DNA from: Holophagaceae bacterium UBA692 | GTDB lineage: Bacteria > Acidobacteriota > Holophagae > Holophagales > Holophagaceae | Reading direction: 5' to 3' | Assembly (NCBI GenBank): GCA_002297665.1 | Contig: DBMS01000254.1 | Location: forward strand, 1-7,555 | Length of the DNA: 7,555 bases | The notes under the pieces: generated by a model | Told to the model about the DNA's origin: nothing | What the model saw: only the letters and a program-made list of their open reading frames with translations | Database searches by the model: none | Program-made: the position numbers and the translations under genes | Shown: positions 1 through 5,720 of the stretch, one piece after another | How the letters are laid out: each line of letters opens with the position of its first letter | Numbering within the stretch: position 1 is the stretch's first letter

Positions 1-1335
1 GGCCAGCTCGGCCCGGGACCAGGGGAGGAGGGTCTCGGAGCCGCGCAGGGCCTCCCAGTCCTTGAGCCAGGCGGGGGCGCCCAGCAGGGCCAGGCGCGGG
101 GCCGGCGGCAGGGGCGGCATGGGGGGGCGGGGGCGGACAGGCTCCTCCAGGGCCTCCTTGAGGAGGGCCTGGTCCTTCACGTTCCGGCCCAGGATTAATT
201 CGACGCTCGTTCCCTGATACTTTTCGCCGGCCCAGGACCGCGCGTCGGCGATCGCCTCCCGGGCCTCCCGGGTCCGGCCCAGCTCGAGCAGGGGCCGGAC
301 CTTGAAGGCCGCGATCAGGCTCCTGGACCCACAGCGGGACTCCCAGGCGGCGGTGGAGCGCACCTCGCCCTCCTCCAGGAGGGCCGGATTGTCCAGGAAG
401 GCCAGCATCCCCTCCCAGTCCTCCGCCACTTCCAGGGTTCCCAGGCAGGCCAGGAAGAGCATCGGTGATAGCGGGTCCTGGTCCGGGAGCGCAACCCGGT
501 CCGGCAGTTCCCGCAGGGGCCGGCCCGCGGCGGCGCGGAAATGGGCCAGGCGGCTCTCGAGCGCATACCCCCCCTCGCTCCGCGTGTAGGCCTCCCCCAG
601 GTCGGCCGCGAGCCGGGAACACACGTCCCGCATGCGGGGGGATTCCTGGGCCCCGGCGATCACAAGCAAGATCGACGGGTCGGACTCGCTCCTCCACCAG
701 TCCGCCACGGACGTCGCCCCCTCCAGGGCCGCCGCCAGTTCGCCGAAGATCGGGTCCGCCAGGCGCCCCCGGGCCTCCGGGTCAGGCTCCGTGAGGGTCA
801 GGCCTCCGATCGCGTTCATTATCGTCGCCCCGCCCCAGACCGCCCTGCCCTGGCGCGCCAGGGCGTTCATGTGGAGCCTGGCGATGCGCAGGCAGCGGAA
901 GACCTCCTCCGACCAGGCCTCGCCGTTCTCCGGATGCTCCTTGAGGAAGGCCCGGCGTGCCTCCCAGCGGGGCACGAGGCCCCTGTCCCGGAGGACGGCC
1001 AGGGCGCGGGTCCCGTAGAAGGCGCCGGTGCCGGCATCCAGTTCGGTGCCCCGGCCGTCCACCAGGATCCAGCCGATCTCGTTGCCCCAGCCGTGGGCCT
1101 TCCAGAGCTTCGCCGCCGTCTGGGGTCCCAGAACCGTGCGGTACAGCTGGCCGTCCAAGCGGAGGCGCAGCGCATCCTCATCCCACTGGGCCGCGAAGGC
1201 GCTGGCGTCCTCTGCGCGGATGAGAAGGGTGTAGTCCCCAGGGCGGACGTTCTTCAGGGCGCCTTCCAGGGTGTCCTGGGCGTGGACCGGCAGCAGGCTG
1301 ACAAGGGCCAGGGGGCACAGGTGTCTCGGATGCAT
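1..1335 (-). CDS. Secreted protein of unknown function (C-terminus beyond window)
   Basis: I do not recognise this gene. The frame starts with ATG at 1335 and stays open for 445 codons to the left edge, so the stop lies outside the window. The first residues, MHPRHLCPLALVSLLPVHAQ, look like a short type I signal peptide (basic n-region, Leu-rich core, V-H-A cleavage site before Q-D), so export to the periplasm or beyond is likely. The mature part mixes alpha and beta character. A stretch near residues 78-125 (Gly-Trp-Ile-Leu-Val-Asp-Gly-Arg-Gly, followed by a Gly-Leu-Val-Pro-Arg segment) loosely recalls thioredoxin-fold proteins, but I see no CXXC there. Residues around 330-395 look helical and repeat-like, and a Pro-rich segment follows near 403-416. 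The start lies 8 bases after the stop of the HisF-like gene, so it is probably co-transcribed. Third codon positions are strongly GC-biased, as expected for a real gene. Confidence 0.8.
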   Translation of the reverse strand, partial: MHPRHLCPLALVSLLPVHAQDTLEGALKNVRPGDYTLLIRAEDASAFAAQWDEDALRLRLDGQLYRTVLGPQTAAKLWKAHGWGNEIGWILVDGRGTELDAGTGAFYGTRALAVLRDRGLVPRWEARRAFLKEHPENGEAWSEEVFRCLRIARLHMNALARQGRAVWGGATIMNAIGGLTLTEPDPEARGRLADPIFGELAAALEGATSVADWWRSESDPSILLVIAGAQESPRMRDVCSRLAADLGEAYTRSEGGYALESRLAHFRAAAGRPLRELPDRVALPDQDPLSPMLFLACLGTLEVAEDWEGMLAFLDNPALLEEGEVRSTAAWESRCGSRSLIAAFKVRPLLELGRTREAREAIADARSWAGEKYQGTSVELILGRNVKDQALLKEALEEPVRPRPPMPPLPPAPRLALLGAPAWLKDWEALRGSETLLPWSRAELA

Positions 1336-1343
1336 GCCCCAGT

Positions 1344-1979
1344 CTACCTTCTCAGGGCGATCCCGGTCGGCTCCAACGCGTCCTTGAACGCCCCCGCGGT
1401 CATCAGCGCCGCGGGATAGGCGATGGCGTCCGCCCCGTAGGCCAGGGCCTCCGCGGCCAGGGCGGGGTCGGAGCAGTCCAGCAGGATGGGTGTCGGCAGG
1501 CGGGCTGCCTGGGCGCAGAGCTCGGCCAGGTGGCGGCCGCCGGCCTTGAGGAGGATCTCCCCTGCCCCGCCCAGGTTGCGCAGGTCCTCCAGGGCCGCGT
1601 CCCAGCCGCCGGACCAGGCGGCCTCCAGGGAGGCGGTGATCCGGGCGCGGCCGAAGCGGGCGGCGTCCAGGGCGTCCAGGTCCCGGGCGGGGAGCACCAC
1701 GCGGTCGGCGCCGGCCTCCAGGGCCTCCCGGATCTCGTCGGCGTCCTGGAACGGCGCCTCCAGGGCGAAGGGCAGGAAGAGGGAGCGGGCCACGCCCGGC
1801 ATCCAGGCCCGGCGCAGGCGCCGGCCCCGGCCCAGTTCCACGAAGAGCACCCCGTCCGCGCCCTCCAGTTCCAGCCGGCAGGCCCTTTCCACGGGGTCGC
1901 CCAGGTCGGCGGCGCCGGCGGGGTCCACCACGCGGCCTTCCAGGACGTGGAGCACGGGGATCAGGCGTTTGGCGTCCAT
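1344..1979 (-). CDS. HisF-like (beta-alpha)8 barrel protein lacking catalytic residues
   Basis: This 211-residue protein aligns by eye with HisF, the cyclase subunit of imidazole glycerol phosphate synthase. The start, D-A-K-R-L-I-P-V-L, matches the HisF pattern L-A-K-R-I-I-P-C-L; G-D-P-V-E near 27-31 and G-A-G-E-I-L-L at 138-144 are also HisF-like, and eight beta-strand-like segments can be traced. HisF rather than HisA is therefore the closer parent. The active site is gone: catalytic Asp11 is His11, the second catalytic Asp (130 in Thermotoga) is Glu119, Lys19 is Asp19, the phosphate-binding Gly-Gly-Gly-Ile becomes Glu-Ala-Pro-Phe (74-77), and the Ser-Gly-Gly loop becomes Asp-Cys-Ser-Asp (168-171). 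It is about 40 residues shorter than usual, mainly in loops. ATG at 1979 follows the HisH-like stop by 9 bases, with a TGAGG ribosome site overlapping that stop. Cyclase activity is unlikely; a structural or regulatory role is inference. An automatic annotation might call it hisA or hisF. Confidence 0.85.
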   Translation of the reverse strand: MDAKRLIPVLHVLEGRVVDPAGAADLGDPVERACRLELEGADGVLFVELGRGRRLRRAWMPGVARSLFLPFALEAPFQDADEIREALEAGADRVVLPARDLDALDAARFGRARITASLEAAWSGGWDAALEDLRNLGGAGEILLKAGGRHLAELCAQAARLPTPILLDCSDPALAAEALAYGADAIAYPAALMTAGAFKDALEPTGIALRR

Positions 1980-1988
1980 CCTCGAACC

Positions 1989-2612
1989 TCAGTTGCCGGC
2001 GCGGGCGGCGGGGAACTCCCCCAGCCCGGCCAGGATCTTCTCCAGGAAGGCCAGGCCGAAGGAACCCGACTTCTCGGGGTGGGCCTGCAGGCCCAGGGTC
2101 TGGCCGCGCATCTCCAGCACCGAGAAGGTCCGGCCGTGCTGGGCGGTGTGGAGCGTGGTGCTGCCGGGTTCCAGCGCGTGGGCGTGCTTGAAGAACAGCC
2201 AGGCCCCCCGGGCCTCGGGAATCACGGGATGGGGCCGGTTCCGGGTGATGACGGTCCACCCTTCGTGGGGCAGCTTGACCCCGGGGCCCAGGCTCCGCAC
2301 GATGCCGGGGATCAGGCCCAGGCCCGCGCCCCGGGGGGATTCCTCGCTGCCTTCCGCCAGGAGGTGGAGGCCGAGGCCGATGCCCAGAACCGGTCGGCCG
2401 CCAGCGGCCAGCTGGGGCAGTCCGTACCACCAGCCGCTGGCCTTCAGGGCGGCGCAGGCGGGGTCGAAGGGACCGGATCCCAGGATTACCAGAGGGCCGG
2501 TCGATCCGGCGGAATCCGGGTCCGGCGCCCGGCGGTGCAGGAAGCCCAGGCGGTCCAGCGCCCCCTCCAGGGTGTGCAGGCTTTCGGCGCCCGTTTCGAC
2601 GAGGGTGATCAT
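1989..2612 (-). CDS. HisH-like class I glutamine amidotransferase, catalytic Cys replaced by Gly
   Basis: The 207-residue protein has the length and fold signature of HisH, the glutaminase subunit of imidazole glycerol phosphate synthase. It begins M-I-T-L-V-E-T-G, where HisH has M-I-T-I-I-D-Y-G, and carries L-P-H-E-G-W (114-119) and Q-A-H-P-E-K-S (176-182). His178 and Glu180 of the catalytic triad are present. The nucleophile elbow, normally G-I-C-L-G-M-Q, reads G-I-G-L-G-L-H at 77-83, so the catalytic Cys is Gly79 (codon GGC, complement of bases 2376-2378). The oxyanion segment P-G-V-G is also altered to L-G-S-G (44-47). Glutaminase activity by the normal mechanism should be absent. ATG at 2612 overlaps the TGA of the HAD gene in an ATGA junction, which suggests translational coupling. 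The frame is open far upstream, but only the part from this Met resembles HisH. A single-base sequencing error could explain Cys to Gly, but not the other substitutions. Confidence 0.87.
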   Translation of the reverse strand: MITLVETGAESLHTLEGALDRLGFLHRRAPDPDSAGSTGPLVILGSGPFDPACAALKASGWWYGLPQLAAGGRPVLGIGLGLHLLAEGSEESPRGAGLGLIPGIVRSLGPGVKLPHEGWTVITRNRPHPVIPEARGAWLFFKHAHALEPGSTTLHTAQHGRTFSVLEMRGQTLGLQAHPEKSGSFGLAFLEKILAGLGEFPAARAGN

Positions 2613-3895
2613 GGGGCCGGCCGGGGCTCCACGGGGTTCCGGGCGCCCAGGGTGGACAGGAGATCCCGGAGCCGGGGAGCCTGGAGGTCCCCCTCCCCGG
2701 CGATCCATTGGCGGTCGGGGCCCACGGCGGCGAACACCCAGTCCACGCCGGGGCACAGGTCCCGGGCCCCCCTCAGGGCCGAGGCGTCGTCGCAGGTGTC
2801 GCCCACGAAGATCACCTGGGTGCTCCGGAAGGCGTCGGCGAGCTGGACGAGGCCTTCGGCCCGGGGCTTGCGCAGGTGGGGGGCGCTGTCGGCCACGGCG
2901 GGGATGCGGAAGCCCAGCACCTGGAAGGCGAGGGTGAGCTCGTCCGGCGGGCGGCCGGTGAAGATGGCCAGGTCGCCGGGAAAGGCGTCCAGGTCCTGGC
3001 GGCTGACCATGGGGCGCTCCATGCGCCGGGTGCGGGCGTAGTGCTTCTGCACCGTGTCCCGGCAGCGGGGCTCCAGTTCCCGGATGCGCGATTCCAGGTG
3101 GGGGAAGCCCTTGCCGGTGGCATGGCGCAGGCCGTCCAGGCCCCCGGCCTCGGCCAGGGCCAGGGCGCCTGCGGTGAGGCGGAAATCGTTGTTGAAGCCC
3201 CCCACGCGCTTGAAGGCGGCGAAGTGCTCGTCGTCCCACGCCAGGGACGGCGCCAGTTCGGCCAGGGCGGCGGAAACGGCCTCCACGAAGGACCGGCCCG
3301 GATCGATGAGCACGCCGTCCACGTCCAGGGCCAGGAGCCGCCGCTCCCCCTCCGCGGTGGCGAAGGTCGCGGGCAGGTTTCCTCCCGCCGCCCCGCCCAG
3401 GGACGCCAGCACCTCGGGCCGGCCCAGGGCGCAGGCCCCGTAGGGGCCCTCCCGCAGCAGCAGCGCGATGCCGTGCCGGTCCACGGCCAGGCGCTGGGTG
3501 CGCACGAGGCCCGGAGCGTCGTCCCGCATGAGCACCACCAGCGGCGGGTGGGGCCGGGTGGCGGCGAAGGCGAGGAAGGCGTCCAGGGTGAGCAGGTCCA
3601 TGGCGTCCAGGGTCGGGGTGCGGTCCAGGTTCAGCCAGATCTGCTCCCGGGGGCCGCAGTCGGAGGCGGCGTCCATGAGGGTGTTCAGCACCTCCCGGCC
3701 TTCCAGCCAGAGGGAGCGGCACTCGGCTCCCGTGGCCCGGATCCGGTCCTCCCACTCAGGGCGGAGGGATTCCGCCACCCAGACCCGCACCGGGGAACGT
3801 CCCGCCAGCAGGCCCTGGAGCAGGGCGTCGATGGACGCTCCCGCCACGGCTCCGCCAGGGGGGGCGCCCAGTGCCGCCAGGGTCCAGTTCTCCAC
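2609..3895 (-). CDS. HAD-IA phosphatase with N-terminal degenerate HisC-like domain
   Basis: Two domains are visible. Residues about 190-428 are a haloacid-dehalogenase subfamily IA hydrolase: motif I L-D-V-D-G-V-L-I-D with Asp191 and Asp193, motif II F-T-G-R-P with Thr313, motif III Lys343 in R-K-P, and motif IV G-D-T-C-D-D with Asp366 and Asp370. All catalytic positions are present. F-K-R-V-G-G-F-N-N-D-F near 228-238 recalls the HAD-IA group (TIGR01548-like) sometimes linked to histidine genes. Residues about 19-180 follow the layout of a class I/II aminotransferase such as HisC: G-A-S-I-D-A-L-L, then N-L-D-R-T-P-T where N-P-N-N-P-T-G is expected (89-95), then A-L-G-R-P-E-V (156-162). The PLP lysine motif before that point is missing and the small domain is absent. 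GTG at 3895 was chosen for its purine-rich ribosome site; GTG at 3919 is possible and adds 8 residues. Histidinol-phosphatase activity is plausible from context but unproven. Confidence 0.83.
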   Translation of the reverse strand: MENWTLAALGAPPGGAVAGASIDALLQGLLAGRSPVRVWVAESLRPEWEDRIRATGAECRSLWLEGREVLNTLMDAASDCGPREQIWLNLDRTPTLDAMDLLTLDAFLAFAATRPHPPLVVLMRDDAPGLVRTQRLAVDRHGIALLLREGPYGACALGRPEVLASLGGAAGGNLPATFATAEGERRLLALDVDGVLIDPGRSFVEAVSAALAELAPSLAWDDEHFAAFKRVGGFNNDFRLTAGALALAEAGGLDGLRHATGKGFPHLESRIRELEPRCRDTVQKHYARTRRMERPMVSRQDLDAFPGDLAIFTGRPPDELTLAFQVLGFRIPAVADSAPHLRKPRAEGLVQLADAFRSTQVIFVGDTCDDASALRGARDLCPGVDWVFAAVGPDRQWIAGEGDLQAPRLRDLLSTLGARNPVEPRPAP

Positions 3896-3899
3896 GATG

Positions 3900-3908
3900 C
3901 CTTCTCCC
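3900..3908 (-). promoter_or_regulatory. Ribosome binding site favouring GTG start at 3895
   Basis: The minus strand reads GGGAGAAGG here, 4 to 8 bases before GTG at 3895. The other in-frame GTG, at 3919, has only GGAAAG directly abutting it, and an in-frame TAA lies at 3931-3929. The better-placed site supports 3895 as the start of the HAD fusion gene. Confidence 0.5.
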
Positions 3909-3961
3909 GTTGCCTTCACCTTTCCAGCTTAGCCCAGGGCGCCGGGCCGGGCGCGGGGAAA

Positions 3962-4882
3962 TCAGGCGGGAATGGCGTGGGCGGCGGGGAGACCCTGGGC
4001 AAAAAGCTTCCTGGGCCGGAGCTCCGACTCGGAATCCGCCCACGTCCAGGCGGTGGGATCGTCGAGGATGGCCTTGGCCAGCGCGACGTGGACGGCGTGG
4101 CCGGCGCAGTGGGCCTCCACGAAGCCTTCCAGGGGCGCGCCCAGCAGGGCCAGGTCGCCCACCAGGTCCATCATCTTGTGGCGGACGGCTTCGTCCTCGA
4201 AGCGCAGGGACGCGTTGAGGGGGCCGTCGGCGCCGAAGACCACCGCGTTGTCCAGGCTGCCGCCCTTGGCGAGCCCCCGGGAACGCATGAAGGTGATGTC
4301 GCTTTCCAGGCAGAACGTGCGGGCCAGGCCCAGTTCCCGGACGTACTTCTCCGGGGTGAGGGACAGTTCCCGGCTCTGGCGGCCGATGTAGGGGTTGTCG
4401 TAGACGATGGTGTAGGCGAGGCGCAGCCCGTTCCAGGGGGACACTCGCATCCACTTGTCGCCCATGCGCACTTCCACGGGCTTCAGGATCCGCAGGGCGC
4501 GGGGCCAGATGGCCATGGGGCGGATGCCGGCTTCCAGGATCAGGCGCACCCAGGGTTCGGAGGAACCGTCCAGGATGGGCAGTTCCTCGCCGTCCACCTC
4601 GATGGTGACGTGGTCGATGCCCAGGCCCATGAGGGCGGAGAGGAGGTGCTCCACCGTCTGGAGACGGACGCCGTCCCGGGTCAGGGAGGTGGCCAGGCTG
4701 CAGTCGCCCACGAACTCGGCGCGGGCGGGAATCTCCACGCCGGTGGGGGTGTGGACGAAGGTGATGCCCGAGGCCCGTTCGGCCGGCCGGAGAACCACGG
4801 TGCAGGGGAGATCGCCATGGAGCCCCCGGCCCGACAGTGTCGCGGCCTGGCGGAGCGTTTGGGCGTGGCGGTTCCGGTGCAT
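3962..4882 (-). CDS. lpxC: UDP-3-O-acyl-N-acetylglucosamine deacetylase
   Basis: LpxC is the zinc-dependent deacetylase that makes the first committed step of lipid A synthesis in the cytoplasm, removing the acetyl group from UDP-3-O-acyl-GlcNAc. Signatures are S-G-R-G-L-H-G-D near the start, V-E-H-L-L-S-A-L with Glu78 and zinc ligand His79, V-D-G-E-E-L-P-I-L-D-G-S-S at 96-108, A-R-T-F (187-190), R-H-K-M-M-D-L-V-G-D with His235, Lys236 and Asp239, and A-G-H-A-V-H with the catalytic His262. With the ATG at 4882 the protein has 306 residues (E. coli 305), and Glu78/His79 fall at the same numbers as in E. coli. That ATG also has a GAGG five bases upstream, whereas ATG at 4900 has no ribosome site, so 4882 is preferred. 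All expected catalytic residues are present. It lies 54 bases downstream of ispD in the same probable operon. Confidence 0.96.
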   Translation of the reverse strand: MHRNRHAQTLRQAATLSGRGLHGDLPCTVVLRPAERASGITFVHTPTGVEIPARAEFVGDCSLATSLTRDGVRLQTVEHLLSALMGLGIDHVTIEVDGEELPILDGSSEPWVRLILEAGIRPMAIWPRALRILKPVEVRMGDKWMRVSPWNGLRLAYTIVYDNPYIGRQSRELSLTPEKYVRELGLARTFCLESDITFMRSRGLAKGGSLDNAVVFGADGPLNASLRFEDEAVRHKMMDLVGDLALLGAPLEGFVEAHCAGHAVHVALAKAILDDPTAWTWADSESELRPRKLFAQGLPAAHAIPA

Positions 4883-4887
4883 AAAAT

Positions 4888-4891
4888 CCTC
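4888..4891 (-). promoter_or_regulatory. Ribosome binding site deciding the lpxC start
   Basis: The minus strand reads GAGG followed by ATTTT and ATG at 4882, a five-base spacing. The upstream in-frame ATG at 4900 is preceded by GGTTCTTGCTGA, with no purine-rich site. This supports the shorter LpxC. Confidence 0.6.
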
Positions 4892-4936
4892 GCCGAACAT
4901 TCAGCAAGAACCATGCCTACCCGCTAGTAATTGAAT

Positions 4937-5719
4937 CTAAAGGGATTGATCCGAAACACGACCCGCCCGACTGTGGGCCGATCCACCACACCCTGTGGTC
5001 CCGGGGTGCCAGCGGTCCCAGTCCTCCGGGGTGGTCAGCTTGAGGTTGGCGGGGGTGGACGGGATGAGCTTGACCCGCAGGCCCATGGCCTCCAGCAGGG
5101 AGACGTCGTCGGTGGCGGCGAACCCCCGGTCCCCGGCCCACCGGAAGGCCTCCAGCCACAGGGACAGCCGCGCGACCTGGGGCGTCTGCGCCCGGAAGAT
5201 CCCCTCGCGGGGTTCCGTGCCGAGGATCAGGCCCTGGGCATCCACCCGCTTGAGGGTGTCGGTGGAGGGTTCGCCCAGCACCGCGCCGTCCCAGGCGTCC
5301 AGGGCGGCCAGGGCTTCGCGGACAGGAAGGGGGGGCGGGAACGGGCGAACGGCATCATGGATGAGCACCGGAGCCGCGGGAGCCTCGGGCAGGGCGGCCA
5401 GGGCCAGGGCCACGGAGGCCTGCCGGGTGTCACCCCCCGCCACGGTCCAGTGGGGGACGCCGAAGCACCAGGCCCGAACCTGGTCCAGCCGGTCCTCGGG
5501 CACCGCCAGGGCGATGCCCGCCAGGTCCGGCATGCCGGGGGCCAGGAAGGCCCGCACGGTGGCCTCGAGAAGGGTGATGCCGCCCCAGTCCCGGAACTGC
5601 TTGGGCGTGCCGCCGCCCATGCGCACCCCCCGCCCGCCGGCGGGGATCACCAGGAAGGGCCGTCCGGACGGGTTGGCCGGGCTCCGCCCGGCTTCCCCGT
5701 GCGATCCCCCCCCGCTCAT
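4937..5719 (-). CDS. ispD: 2-C-methyl-D-erythritol 4-phosphate cytidylyltransferase
   Basis: IspD transfers CMP from CTP to methylerythritol phosphate in the non-mevalonate isoprenoid pathway, which also feeds the undecaprenyl carrier lipid. The CTP-binding start V-I-P-A-G-G-R-G-V-R-M-G with P-K-Q-F (Arg33, Lys40), A-G-G-D-T-R-Q-A-S-V at 94-103, I-H-D-A-V-R-P with Asp122, A-Q-T-P-Q at 177-181 and N-L-K-L-T-T-P-E-D with Lys227 are all family hallmarks. About 18 residues precede the core, and roughly 24 residues follow T-T-P-E-D-W-D-R-W, so the protein is near 260 residues against a usual 225-240. ATG at 5719 was chosen because it lies just after the rlpA stop; GTG at 5731 would add four residues and overlap rlpA by 11 bases. 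Neither start has a strong ribosome site, so coupling to rlpA translation is plausible. ispF is not adjacent here. Confidence 0.95.
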   Translation of the reverse strand: MSGGGSHGEAGRSPANPSGRPFLVIPAGGRGVRMGGGTPKQFRDWGGITLLEATVRAFLAPGMPDLAGIALAVPEDRLDQVRAWCFGVPHWTVAGGDTRQASVALALAALPEAPAAPVLIHDAVRPFPPPLPVREALAALDAWDGAVLGEPSTDTLKRVDAQGLILGTEPREGIFRAQTPQVARLSLWLEAFRWAGDRGFAATDDVSLLEAMGLRVKLIPSTPANLKLTTPEDWDRWHPGTTGCGGSAHSRAGRVSDQSL

Positions 5720-5720
5720 T

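Noticed and set aside
1344..1979. Plain annotation as functional HisA or HisF
   Set aside because: Family resemblance is clear, but both catalytic Asp positions and the phosphate-binding loops are changed, so a functional label would mislead.
1989..3755. A 588-codon minus-strand frame ending with the HisH-like protein
   Set aside because: Only the part from Met at 2612 looks like HisH. The upstream part is a low-complexity Pro/Gly/Arg-rich shadow of the HAD gene in another frame.
3756..4907. A 383-codon minus-strand frame over lpxC
   Set aside because: It overlaps lpxC in another frame and has shadow composition; lpxC has intact motifs.
2708..4927. A 739-codon plus-strand open frame, and other long plus-strand frames at 541-1419, 1530-3041 and 4995-6632
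   Set aside because: They lie antisense to genes with clear family motifs (lpxC, HAD, ispD, rlpA). Stop codons are rare in high-GC shadows, and their compositions (Gly/Gln/Ala/Arg-rich) match no family.
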